A stretch of DNA of 64,000 nucleotides from APNM01 sp040361335. GTDB lineage: Bacteria > Pseudomonadota > Gammaproteobacteria > Nevskiales > Salinisphaeraceae. Numbering within the stretch: the stretch's first letter is position 1; every line of letters begins with the position of its first letter. The stretch is from NCBI RefSeq assembly GCF_040361335.1, contig NZ_APNM01000011.1, positions 1 through 64,000 on the forward strand, given 5' to 3'. Below, piece after piece: positions 1 to 7,763 of this stretch. A program made the translations under genes and the position numbers. The notes under the pieces are model-generated. The model was not told the DNA's origin and made no database searches. It saw only the letters and a program-made list of their open reading frames with translations.

Positions 1-821
1 ATCAATAACCAATTGAATTTGTTCGATAATTTAACCGGACACTAGTGATGGCAGTTATATCTTCGGCAAACCCAGGCAACGGTCGAAACGTAACCCTGCC
101 CCACTACCCCAGAGCGTCGTGAAGCGACTTGCCCGACATCCCAGATATACCCAGAGACCGTCGCCCCGGAAAGGTGCGAAGCACCTTATCCGGGGTCCAG
201 ATTTCCGGCCGGGCATGGATCCTGGATAACCCCCGGATCGAGTCCGGGGCAGGCTTCTCCGCGGTTTCCGGGATGACGGGCGCGCGCTAAAGGGTTTGTC
301 AGTTATATGATTGCCTTTTTTATGGGTATCCCGAATTTACTGTGCCTAGATTCAACTCGTAAGCGCCACTGTTTGAGTTCGGAGAGAGGGGGTGAGCTGG
401 GCTGTTATTCATCCGTTCTCATTCGTGTGGATATCCGCAACGCAAGCCGGGCCACGGCAGGTCCGAGGATGTGGAAATTCAGAAGACCTATTCGGAATAA
501 TCCACTTCTGGAAGTCCACAGAGGGTAGGGATATGAGGACCGTACTCGACTAGCCGGCTCCCGGTCTTCATCGATACAGCGGCACGCGTGAATGTCATGT
601 CATCAGTCACAGATTCGCAGCCACCCGGACACATCAAGGAGCGACGAGTGCCAACTTGGAAGTGCGGACCAAGTCGACAGGGGGCAATGATGCGGAGCAT
701 CATTCCGCCTTTCCGGCCAGTCGGATAGCTGATTGCAGCGCGCCATCGAGATGCCTGACCCCTGCGTGGCGATTCGTCTGGCCACCAACTGGGGACGCAA
801 GGCTGGCGGCGGGCACAGCAC
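1..821. other. intergenic region, no supported gene
   Basis: I see no convincing gene in the first 821 bases. The first 60 bases are A+T-rich compared with the rest of the window. Around 150-290 there are REP-like G+C-rich hairpins (listed separately). The short open frames here (60-124 codons) overlap one another on both strands, lack ribosome-binding sites and have no recognisable motif. The stretch lies downstream of the minus-strand operon that ends at 822 and probably holds its 3' untranslated region. Confidence 0.6.
164..195. repeat. REP-like palindrome
   Basis: A G+C-rich hairpin: CCCCGGA and AAGGTGC on the left pair with GCACCTT and TCCGGGG on the right. It has the same architecture (CCGGAAAGG-YGC/GCR-CCTTATCCGG) as the palindromes at 13945-13978 and 14035-14065, so it belongs to a dispersed REP-type family. 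A second, less regular inverted segment follows at about 218-280. Such repeats are usually non-coding and sit between genes. Confidence 0.65.
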
Positions 822-1739
822 TCAGGTGTTCTGGGGTAACATAGCCTGCCGTACGGCATCGCGGACCGCGTCCGGTCGCTCCATGGGCAGGAAATGGGTC
901 GTTCCGGCGAGGACGTTCACGTCGGCGGAAGGCAACAAGGCGCGCAGGCGCTGGCGCGCCCTTGGCGAGAAGGTAGATGCGCGTTCCGCGGCCAACGCTA
1001 TCACCGGACACTGCAACCGACGGATGCCGGGCCAGGGGTTGTGTTCGGTACGGGCGAAGGTGGTGCTTTCCCACTCCGGCGCACAGGCCAGACGAACATG
1101 ACTGCCATGCTGCACGAGGCCGTGCTGGACATAGGCTTCAATCCATGCCTCGGGCCAGGTCTTGAAGCCACCGCGGCCGCGAAAGTTGTCCAGGGCGGCG
1201 GCGCGCGAGTCGAACACCCTGCGCCGGCGTGCCGCGCCGGCGGCCAGCGAAAACCGGTGGGACCGGCGTAGCAGCTTGGTCAGCCACAACATCCAGCCCT
1301 GCCAGCGATCCATGATCACGGGCTCCGCCAGGATCAGGCCCCGCACCTTGTCCGGCCGTCGGGCCGCGGCCATGATGCTGGTGGTGGCGCCGATGGAATG
1401 GCCGGCCAGCCAGATCGGTTCAGCCAGGTTGTCCAGAAAGGCGGTCAGGTCCCGATAGTAGGTTTCCCAGCCGCGGAAAGTCGCGAGATTCGCCGCCTCG
1501 GCGCTGGCCCCGTGGCCCCGCATGTCCCAGGCCAGCACATTGCAATCGTCCGCCAGCTCGTCGAGCAGCGGTCTGTACAGTTGTCCATGGAAGCCCGTCG
1601 CATGCGCCCAGTGCAGCGTGGGGCGTCCGGCCGATCCCGGCCAGCGCCACAGCACGATTTCCCGGCCGTCCGGGGCCGTGAATCCGTCGCGCTCGATCAC
1701 GCCGGGGGACTCAGTAGGATTTGGGCAGGCCGAGGACAT
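822..1739 (-). CDS. alpha/beta-fold hydrolase
   Basis: Predicted 305-residue cytoplasmic serine hydrolase of the alpha/beta-hydrolase fold. The nucleophile elbow GHSIG (Ser about 115) is present. A HATGFHG segment near residue 46 can form the oxyanion hole, and a C-terminal GTTHFLPMERP supplies the catalytic His near 282. The acid residue is not obvious. The ATG at 1739 lies inside the end of the acyl-CoA dehydrogenase gene (29-base overlap), so it is the last gene of the six-gene minus-strand operon. TTG and GTG codons at 1748 and 1745 are less likely starts. The substrate is unknown; an acyl ester or thioester is plausible from the beta-oxidation neighbours. Confidence 0.8.
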   Translation of the reverse strand: MSSACPNPTESPGVIERDGFTAPDGREIVLWRWPGSAGRPTLHWAHATGFHGQLYRPLLDELADDCNVLAWDMRGHGASAEAANLATFRGWETYYRDLTAFLDNLAEPIWLAGHSIGATTSIMAAARRPDKVRGLILAEPVIMDRWQGWMLWLTKLLRRSHRFSLAAGAARRRRVFDSRAAALDNFRGRGGFKTWPEAWIEAYVQHGLVQHGSHVRLACAPEWESTTFARTEHNPWPGIRRLQCPVIALAAERASTFSPRARQRLRALLPSADVNVLAGTTHFLPMERPDAVRDAVRQAMLPQNT

Positions 1740-2895
1740 GTTCACCAATGTAATTGAGCAACATTTCGTTGTTGATTGGCGCGATCTCCATCAGCCGGGC
1801 CGAAGGCCATAGCGTGATGATGTCGTAGTCCCTGTCGAAGCCGTAGCCACCGTGGGTTTGCAGCGCAGCCTCGACGGCCTTGACCGCGGCGCGCGAGCCC
1901 AGCAACTTGGCCATGTTGGCATGGGCGCCGGCATTGCCGCCCTCATCGAAGGTCGCGGCGGCCTGGATCATCATCAGCCGTGCGGCCTCCAGTTCGGCCT
2001 TGGCCTCGGCCAGCCGGTGCTGCAAGGCTTGGTAGCTACCGATAGGCACGCCGAAAGGTTTGCGGTCGTTGGCGTAGGCCACGGCCTTTTTAAGCGCGTA
2101 GTTACCCATGCCCACGGACATGGCGGTAACCAGCAGGCGTTCCGAGTTCAGCGCCTCGAACATCCCGGCCAGGCCCTGTCCCGGATTGCCGATCAAGCGG
2201 TCCGCGCCGAGTTCGACGTCGTCGAAGAAAACCAGGTACTGACGCTCCGGCCAGCCGACGTCAATGTTCAGGGGCTGCAGCTCCACGCCGGGTGCGTCGG
2301 TATCCACCACGAACAGCGACATACCCTCGGTGCGGCGCTCGACCTCGCCGGCCTTCTGGGTGCGGGCCACGACCAGCATGCGATCGGCGTCCGCTGCGCC
2401 GGAAATGAATACCTTGCGCCCGGTCAGTCGGTAGCCTTCGCCATCCCGCGTCGCCAGCGAGGACATCGCGAAGCTGTTGGTGCCGGCATCCGGCTCGGTG
2501 ATGGCGAAGCACAGCTTTTCGGCGCCGCTGATGGTTGGTTTGACGAAACGCTCGATCTGATCGGACGTGCCGTGGCGGATGATCGGCACCCGCGCGAAGC
2601 CGGTGAGCAACAGCATGGGCAGCACCAGTCCGGCCTCGGCCAGCGCTTCCATCAGCGCGACTAGTTCCACCTGGCCGCCGCCCGTACCGCCCAGTTCCTC
2701 GGGGATGGTGATGCCGAGCAGCCCGTATTCGCCCAGCGCCTCCCAGGCCTCCTGCGGGAAGCGATGGTTATCGATGCACTCGCGCATGTATTCCCGGCCA
2801 AAGCCTTCACTCACAACGCGGGTGGCCTCGCGAATATCGCGCATGCGCTGGGCAACGCTGGTCTGGTCGAATTCCAATTCGGGCACGGCATCCAT
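1711..2895 (-). CDS. acyl-CoA dehydrogenase
   Basis: A 394-residue flavoprotein of usual family length that introduces the alpha-beta double bond into acyl-CoA with FAD. The FAD/substrate-binding motif CFAITEPDAGTNS and the C-terminal helical domain segment QTHGGYGFDRDYDI are clear. The canonical C-terminal catalytic region is represented by LMEIAPINNE (Glu near 370). The ATG at 2895 has an AGGAG box 8 bases upstream. It follows the thiolase-like gene by 18 bases and overlaps the hydrolase gene. With those neighbours it probably acts in breakdown of the fatty acids made from alkanes by the adjacent P450 system. The exact chain-length preference cannot be read from sequence. Confidence 0.92.
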   Translation of the reverse strand: MDAVPELEFDQTSVAQRMRDIREATRVVSEGFGREYMRECIDNHRFPQEAWEALGEYGLLGITIPEELGGTGGGQVELVALMEALAEAGLVLPMLLLTGFARVPIIRHGTSDQIERFVKPTISGAEKLCFAITEPDAGTNSFAMSSLATRDGEGYRLTGRKVFISGAADADRMLVVARTQKAGEVERRTEGMSLFVVDTDAPGVELQPLNIDVGWPERQYLVFFDDVELGADRLIGNPGQGLAGMFEALNSERLLVTAMSVGMGNYALKKAVAYANDRKPFGVPIGSYQALQHRLAEAKAELEAARLMMIQAAATFDEGGNAGAHANMAKLLGSRAAVKAVEAALQTHGGYGFDRDYDIITLWPSARLMEIAPINNEMLLNYIGEHVLGLPKSY

Positions 2896-2913
2896 TCTAT
2901 CTTCTCCTCGCGT

Positions 2914-4419
2914 TTAATCGTCGGGGGTGAACAAATTGCGCTTGCCGTCGCTGTGTACGCGGCCCGTGCGATTGAGAAACTCCTCGTTGGTCATGGCATC
3001 GAGCAGGCCCGTTTCGGCGGGCGTGTTGGCGACAAAGCGCCGGCCATCGTCCAGCCGTCCCAGGACGATGCCCTGAACCGGCTGGTCGGCGCGGTCGTGC
3101 ATGACGGTGTAGCTCTCGATGCGGCCATTGCCTTGCGCCTGTTCTGCGACATCGACGACGGGGCCGGCGTCGATCTCTGCTTGCAGACCGGCCTCGTCGA
3201 TCGGCCGCCAACCGCCGGCCGGGGGCCGTCCGCCGTAGAGGCCCAGCGAATGCTTGCTCATATACCAGCCTACGCCACTGACCAGTCCGGTGGCGCTTCG
3301 GTCGGCGCGGATGCGGGCCATGATCTCGGCGATAGCATGGGTGCAATAGTTGTTGCCGGGTCCGCCGTGGTAAGCCAGCCCGCCCGTGACCGTCAGCGGC
3401 CGGGAATCTTCGGGCGCGATGCCCAGCGCGTCGCGGGCCATCTGCACCGCGCTGGGGAAACAGCTGTACAGGTCAAGGTGATCGACAGCGTCGATGGCCA
3501 GCCCGCTGGCCGCGAGCAACCGCTCGGCGCAGGCGGCGATAGCCGGCGAGCGGGACAGATCCGCCCTTTCGGACACCCACCAATGGTCGTGCGCGTTTGC
3601 GGCGGCCAGGGGGTAGACCCAGCGCTCGGGGTCGATGCCCAGGTCCCGGGCCTTGGCCGCGGACATCATCACCAGCGCGGCGGCCTGATCCACCGCGATG
3701 ATGGCGTTCATGCGCTTGGTGTAGGGGGCGCCGACCATGCGGTTTTTCGGTGTGCGCTCGGCGATGTCGGCCGCCGAAAGCGGCTCACGGCGCCAGGCCT
3801 GCGGATTGTTCACCGCGACGGCATTGAGCCGGGCATACAATTCGCCCAGCATCTGTCGGTGCTCGATTGGGCCATGGCCGTAGCGGCCGCGCAGGGCCTG
3901 CTCGAACAACGGATAGATCTGGATGGGCAGTTCCAGCCCGTGGCGTTGTTCGGTCGCATTGGTCGGCTCGCGGTCGTCGCCGAGCAGCCGCGGGCCCTCG
4001 CCGGTCGCGTTGTCGATCACCCCGGACAGGCCGGCGCCCTTGCCGCGCATCTGCGTGGCCAGCGTCTCACCGCCCGCGATCAAGACACAATCGAGCTCAC
4101 CGGCGGCGATGCGATCCGCGTAATAACCGACCAGCCATTGGCCCATATTCCCGCCGATGGGGGTGTAGAAGCGCTCGCCGGGTCCAATGCCCAGGCACTG
4201 CGTCAGGCTGGCCGGCGCATCGGGATAGGCCGGCGCCAGAATGTTCAGGCAGGTCAGTGACTGGATCTGCCCCAGCACGCCGGCCACGCCGCAGTCCGCG
4301 GCCGCGGCCCGGGCAGCCTCGGCGATCAAGCCGATCGGCGTGCGCTCGGCATCCGGCTCGCGCGCGGTGATCTGGCCGGCGCCGACGAGTACCGGCGTCG
4401 TCCTCTCCCTGTTCGTCAT
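2914..4419 (-). CDS. thiolase-superfamily protein lacking the nucleophilic Cys
   Basis: A 501-residue protein of the acetyl-CoA acetyltransferase (SCP2-thiolase-like) group. The N-terminal PVLVGAGQIT and the C-terminal GGLAYHGGPGNNYCTHA (the counterpart of the GHP loop) identify the fold. Where thiolases have an active-site Cys in an NxxCxSG context, this protein reads IGGNMGQWLVG (residues 88-98), with no Cys. The second catalytic CxG is replaced by VSGVGWY. It therefore may not perform normal Claisen condensation or cleavage. Its start overlaps the preceding thioesterase stop by four bases (ATGA), so it is translationally coupled. Related thiolase-like proteins occur with acyl-CoA dehydrogenases and hotdog proteins in lipid and sterol catabolism operons. 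Confidence 0.85.
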   Translation of the reverse strand: MTNRERTTPVLVGAGQITAREPDAERTPIGLIAEAARAAAADCGVAGVLGQIQSLTCLNILAPAYPDAPASLTQCLGIGPGERFYTPIGGNMGQWLVGYYADRIAAGELDCVLIAGGETLATQMRGKGAGLSGVIDNATGEGPRLLGDDREPTNATEQRHGLELPIQIYPLFEQALRGRYGHGPIEHRQMLGELYARLNAVAVNNPQAWRREPLSAADIAERTPKNRMVGAPYTKRMNAIIAVDQAAALVMMSAAKARDLGIDPERWVYPLAAANAHDHWWVSERADLSRSPAIAACAERLLAASGLAIDAVDHLDLYSCFPSAVQMARDALGIAPEDSRPLTVTGGLAYHGGPGNNYCTHAIAEIMARIRADRSATGLVSGVGWYMSKHSLGLYGGRPPAGGWRPIDEAGLQAEIDAGPVVDVAEQAQGNGRIESYTVMHDRADQPVQGIVLGRLDDGRRFVANTPAETGLLDAMTNEEFLNRTGRVHSDGKRNLFTPDD

Positions 4420-4889
4420 GCTAGTTCTCGTAGCCGTCGATCGGTGGACGGAAAAAGCAGTTGAACCCGTCCGCTGGAAATCGGCGCGCTGGCGCCTTCC
4501 TGCCGGCAGGTCACCTGCACCAGACTGGTACGGCGGCCCTGGCGAACAATCTCGGCCCTGGCGAAGGTGGATTGCGCCCGGGCCGAGCGCAGGTAGTCAA
4601 TGTTGCAGTCCAGGATGCGCGGGCGGCGGGTCCCCGCGTCCTGACTTTGCGCAGCAATACGCGCGGTGATCTCGATAAGCGCCCCGAGCACGCCGCCGTG
4701 CAGGGCGGGCAGCATGATATTGCCGATCAGGGCTTCACGGTACGGCAGATGAACCTCCATGCCGGTCTGGCCCTGCTGGATTTCGAGCCCAAGATGGCGG
4801 GCGTAGGGGATGCGCTCCAGCATGGCCTGCCAGGCGGTGCCCGCGCTATGATCGGCTCTCGATTCCACCGGATTGGTGATGCCCCTCAT
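4416..4889 (-). CDS. PaaI-family hotdog thioesterase
   Basis: A 157-residue hotdog-fold protein. The PaaI-type signature HGGVLGALIEITA (about residues 64-76) provides the catalytic helix that faces the acyl-CoA thioester, and the flanking strands (PRILDCNIDYLRSA) match the family. It overlaps both neighbours by ATGA junctions, so it should be made with them. The likely job is hydrolysis or proof-reading of an acyl-CoA, releasing CoA. Whether it pairs with the next hotdog protein as a hetero-oligomer is an inference from adjacency. Confidence 0.85.
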   Translation of the reverse strand: MRGITNPVESRADHSAGTAWQAMLERIPYARHLGLEIQQGQTGMEVHLPYREALIGNIMLPALHGGVLGALIEITARIAAQSQDAGTRRPRILDCNIDYLRSARAQSTFARAEIVRQGRRTSLVQVTCRQEGASAPISSGRVQLLFPSTDRRLRELA

Positions 4890-5371
4890 GCGCCGTCTTT
4901 CCTTTCGTTGATCACCTTGAAGCGTTTGCCCGGGGTATTGCGCATGAAGGTGGCCGTGCCTGTGGCCACCGGCTGCTCCTCTCCCTCGGAGAGGATTTCA
5001 CAATGGATGAACGCGACCTCGTCGGTGAGATGGCGACAGCAGGCGATCGCCAACAAGGCGCGGTCGCTGGCGGCCGGCCGCAGATAATCCATGCGCAAAT
5101 CCAGCGTGGCGATCGGTGTCAGCTCCCGAGCCGCGGCGAATACCGCCAGCCCGGCGGCCGAGTCCGCCAGTGAATACAGCACGCTGCTGCAGATTTCCTC
5201 TGCGTCATCATCGGCGAGCAGCCACGGCTGCGGGACCAGGCGCATGCGGACCTGATCGGCTTCCACCGCAACCACCTGCAGGCCCAGATCCCGGCTGTGC
5301 GGCACTTGCTCGCCGAACTGCCGCGCCACCGCCACGGGATCATTGTCCGGCAAACCGCCTGCCCCGGACAT
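4886..5371 (-). CDS. second hotdog-fold thioesterase-like protein
   Basis: A 161-residue hotdog-fold protein paralogous to its neighbour. The pattern SSVLYSLADSAAGLAVFAAA occupies the place of the HGG-containing helix, but the usual His-Gly-Gly is absent. The downstream strand TLDLRMDYLRPA matches the family. The catalytic residues are thus altered, so it may be a non-catalytic partner or use another mechanism. Start and stop codons overlap the adjacent genes by one and four bases, which points to tight co-translation. Confidence 0.78.
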   Translation of the reverse strand: MSGAGGLPDNDPVAVARQFGEQVPHSRDLGLQVVAVEADQVRMRLVPQPWLLADDDAEEICSSVLYSLADSAAGLAVFAAARELTPIATLDLRMDYLRPAASDRALLAIACCRHLTDEVAFIHCEILSEGEEQPVATGTATFMRNTPGKRFKVINERKDGA

Positions 5372-6084
5372 CAGCTCTGCGCCTTTTCCCGTTCGATCTC
5401 CACCCCCATGTCGCCCCTGAGTTCATCGGGCGCAGCCAACAGACGCGGATAATGTTTGCGATAAACGGCTTCCAGCTCGGCTAACGGCAGGTCGGCGCGC
5501 GGGCCGTGATCGGCCAGATACTGCATGTGGCGACGCCCGGCGGTGTCGAACTCGTGCATCAGTGCATCCTCGCGGCCGTCGAATTCCAGCGCCTTGACGC
5601 CGAAGCGTTCGCACAGTTCGATGTTGAACGCCGGGGTGGCCTTGACCCAGCGCCCGCCCAGCCACAACTCGGTATAGCCGTGGTGATAGAAGATGTCGGT
5701 TTGCATCAACCTCAGCAGACGTTCACTGGCGAGGTGGTTTTTCACATCCGCCAGACCGATGCGCGCGGGGATACCGGCGGCCCGGGCGCAGGCCGCCAGG
5801 AGGCAGGCCTTGGGCACGCAATAGCCTCTGCCCGCGGCCAGGGTGGCGCTGGCACGCAGGTGAACGGGGTCAAGCGAGAACGTGTAGGGGTCGTAGCGGA
5901 TTTCATCGCGCACCGCATAGTAGAGCCGCACGGCGCGTTGTCTGTCTTCGCCAACCCCGGCGCGGTCTCGGGCAAAGGCCTGAATGGCGGCTTGGCCGCT
6001 ATCGATGAAATCACCGGGCGCCAGGTAGTCGTGGGTTTCTACATTCATGTGGCCATTCATTCGATTGAGTGCATTGACGGCCAT
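5371..6084 (-). CDS. transglutaminase-like domain protein
   Basis: A 237-residue protein with a bacterial transglutaminase-like core: GRGYCVPKACLLAACARAAGI gives the nucleophile (Cys89) and its helix, HHGYTELWLGGRWVKATPAFN gives His135, and the usual Asp is replaced by a TPAFN segment (Asn154). This subfamily is common in bacteria but its reaction is not established; amide or thioester cleavage is possible. It is the first gene of the minus-strand lipid operon and shares a one-base stop/start overlap with the next gene. Starts at 6060 and 6048 (ATG) are alternatives; none has a strong ribosome-binding site. Confidence 0.75.
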   Translation of the reverse strand: MAVNALNRMNGHMNVETHDYLAPGDFIDSGQAAIQAFARDRAGVGEDRQRAVRLYYAVRDEIRYDPYTFSLDPVHLRASATLAAGRGYCVPKACLLAACARAAGIPARIGLADVKNHLASERLLRLMQTDIFYHHGYTELWLGGRWVKATPAFNIELCERFGVKALEFDGREDALMHEFDTAGRRHMQYLADHGPRADLPLAELEAVYRKHYPRLLAAPDELRGDMGVEIEREKAQS

Positions 6085-6151
6085 AGCCGAGCGTGGATGA
6101 GCGCAGCAAGAGCCAGTTTAAACGTGCTGACAGTAGGCGGGCGGCGGCAGG

Positions 6152-6166
6152 CCGACGAGGACATTT
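6152..6166 (-). promoter_or_regulatory. 15-bp motif shared with the P450 control region
   Basis: On the minus strand this reads AAATGTCCTCGTCGG, identical to 7359-7373 in the divergent regulator/ferredoxin control region. It lies 68 bases upstream of the transglutaminase-gene start. The exact match in two separate intergenic regions of one cluster suggests a binding site for the AraC-type regulator encoded between them. A weaker upstream half-site (AACAGACC) sits 21 bases before it, mirroring the direct-repeat spacing at the other site. Confidence 0.5.
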
Positions 6167-6229
6167 TTTGCCAATACGAGGTCTGTTCAAGACACTGAGC
6201 CATGTTCCGGGGAGCAACTGTTGACCCGG

Positions 6230-7306
6230 CTAGGATGATGGGCCCGACCGATGCATGGCTCGCAAACTGGCACTTTGCCTGTATTGATCGGGCGGCTGAC
6301 CGAACCAGCGCTTGAAGGCGCGCCTGAAGCTCGCGGTGTCATGGTAATTCAACAGCGAAGCGGTGGCCTCGATTGACAAGTGACTGTCACACAAATAGCT
6401 CACCGCCTGTCGGGACAGGATCTCGTCGCGAATTTGCCGAAAACCGCTGTTTTCTTGTTTGAGCTTGCGCGCCAGGGTGCGTTTGCTCATGAACAGAGAG
6501 GCCGCCGCCTCGTCTTCAGTGAGCGTTCCGGGCGGGCGGGACAGCATCATTTTCTTGAGCCGGGTCGGAAAGTCCAAATCACGGGTCTGAAGTCGCGCAA
6601 GCATGGATTCGCACTGCTGCAAGGCTAGACGATAGTTTTCATGATTGGCGGAGGCGTTCGGTTTTCGGCACAACGCCATCGGTAATTTGCACACCAACTG
6701 ATTGCAGCCAAAGCGAATCCGCCCAGGCAAATAGTCCGGGTAGATGGCGTGGTATGCGGGCGCTGGATGGGCGAAACATACTTCGGACTCATACAAGGGC
6801 CGACCTACAATAAATTCGCCGAAGTCGAAAAGTACCTTGACCATCGTGTCCGCCAGGCAACGCTCGACATCCTCATCCAGCGGCACCTGGAAATTCACCA
6901 GGCATTCCAGGCTATCTTCAACCTGCCGCAAGTGCACTTGAATAAAGCTCGCGCGCGTGGGTAGGAACGTGTGAATCGCCTGCAGCGCGGCGAACAGATC
7001 CGGGCTGCTATTGGCGACAAAACCCATCGCACCGTGGGTCGCCGGGGTCAGCCGCGTACCCAGCCGTAATCCGAACTCCGGCTTGCCGGACAATTCCAGT
7101 GCATTGCGCAGAATCCGGATCTGCTGGGCCGCGGTGAGCAGGCTCTCCTCGCCCAACAACTGCGCAACGTCGAGCCCGGTGCCGCGCAACAGTCTGGGCA
7201 GTTGTCGCGCCGCCAAGCCAAGTTCTCGGGCAATCAGCCGCGAGTAATTCGACGGAATATCGGCTTTGGGGTTTTGCGAACCCTCAGCCTGCTGCGTCGT
7301 TGTCAT
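6230..7306 (-). CDS. AraC-family transcriptional regulator
   Basis: A 358-residue regulator with an N-terminal Arabinose_bd-type sensing domain (ARQLPRLLRGTGLDVAQLLG, then GAMGFVANSSPDL) and a C-terminal pair of helix-turn-helices (TEDEAAASLFMSKRTLARKL and IEATASLLNYHDTASFRRAF, ending WFGQPPDQYRQ). The ATG at 7306 is chosen because the open frame continues far upstream across the divergent ferredoxin gene, which is an artefact. The gene is divergent from the CYP153 operon, as AraC activators are in known Marinobacter and Alcanivorax P450 clusters. It is predicted to activate alkane oxidation and probably the downstream acyl-CoA operon in response to an alkane or fatty acid. Confidence 0.92.
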   Translation of the reverse strand: MTTTQQAEGSQNPKADIPSNYSRLIARELGLAARQLPRLLRGTGLDVAQLLGEESLLTAAQQIRILRNALELSGKPEFGLRLGTRLTPATHGAMGFVANSSPDLFAALQAIHTFLPTRASFIQVHLRQVEDSLECLVNFQVPLDEDVERCLADTMVKVLFDFGEFIVGRPLYESEVCFAHPAPAYHAIYPDYLPGRIRFGCNQLVCKLPMALCRKPNASANHENYRLALQQCESMLARLQTRDLDFPTRLKKMMLSRPPGTLTEDEAAASLFMSKRTLARKLKQENSGFRQIRDEILSRQAVSYLCDSHLSIEATASLLNYHDTASFRRAFKRWFGQPPDQYRQSASLRAMHRSGPSS

Positions 7307-7337
7307 GGGCGCCTCCACGGAGCGCCTAAGTGTCTTT

Positions 7338-7373
7338 AAATGTCCCCTCACTGTCAAGAAATGTCCTCGTCGG
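7338..7373 (+). promoter_or_regulatory. direct repeats, putative AraC-type operator
   Basis: Two copies of AAATGTCC, at 7338-7345 and 7359-7366, are spaced 21 bases start to start, i.e. two helical turns, the arrangement AraC-family dimers bind. The second copy extends to the 15-mer shared with 6152-6166. The site lies between the divergent regulator (start 7306) and ferredoxin (start 7428) genes, so it could serve both promoters. Confidence 0.55.
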
Positions 7374-7427
7374 TGTGTCGACGCACTGCCAAGCTTCAGC
7401 GTGGATAGCCCTGACAGGAGAGAGGCA

Positions 7428-7748
7428 GTGGGCAAAATTACTTTTATCGAGCACGACGACACCGAACATGTCGCTGAATTCGAGGCGGGCGCCTCGCTGA
7501 TGCAAGTCGCAGTTGATAACGCGATCCCCGGCATCGATGCGGACTGTGGCGGGGAGTGTGCCTGCGGCACATGCCACCTCATTGTCTCGGACGAGTGGTT
7601 CGACAAGACCGGCACGCCCGGTGATGACGAAGAGCAGATGCTGTCCATGACCCCGGAGCGGGCGAGAACCTCGCGTTTGGGCTGCCAGGTCAAGACCACC
7701 GAGGCGATGGACGGCATGACCGTTCGCCTTCCCGAATTCCAGATGTAA
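7428..7748 (+). CDS. [2Fe-2S] ferredoxin, P450 redox partner
   Basis: A 106-residue adrenodoxin/putidaredoxin-type ferredoxin. Cluster ligands are Cys40, Cys46, Cys49 and Cys86 (DCGGECACGTC and LGCQVK), almost the same positions as in putidaredoxin. It carries single electrons from the ferredoxin reductase at the operon's end to the P450 encoded 15 bases downstream. The start is GTG at 7428, preceded by CAGGAGAGA; an apparent longer frame upstream reads through the control region and is not credible. Confidence 0.95.
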   Translation: MGKITFIEHDDTEHVAEFEAGASLMQVAVDNAIPGIDADCGGECACGTCHLIVSDEWFDKTGTPGDDEEQMLSMTPERARTSRLGCQVKTTEAMDGMTVRLPEFQM

Positions 7749-7763
7749 GCACTGGAGAACGCC

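Noticed and set aside
307..1074. Several 60-124-codon open frames on both strands at the left end
   Set aside because: They overlap one another, have no ribosome-binding sites or motifs, and are typical chance frames in G+C-rich DNA.
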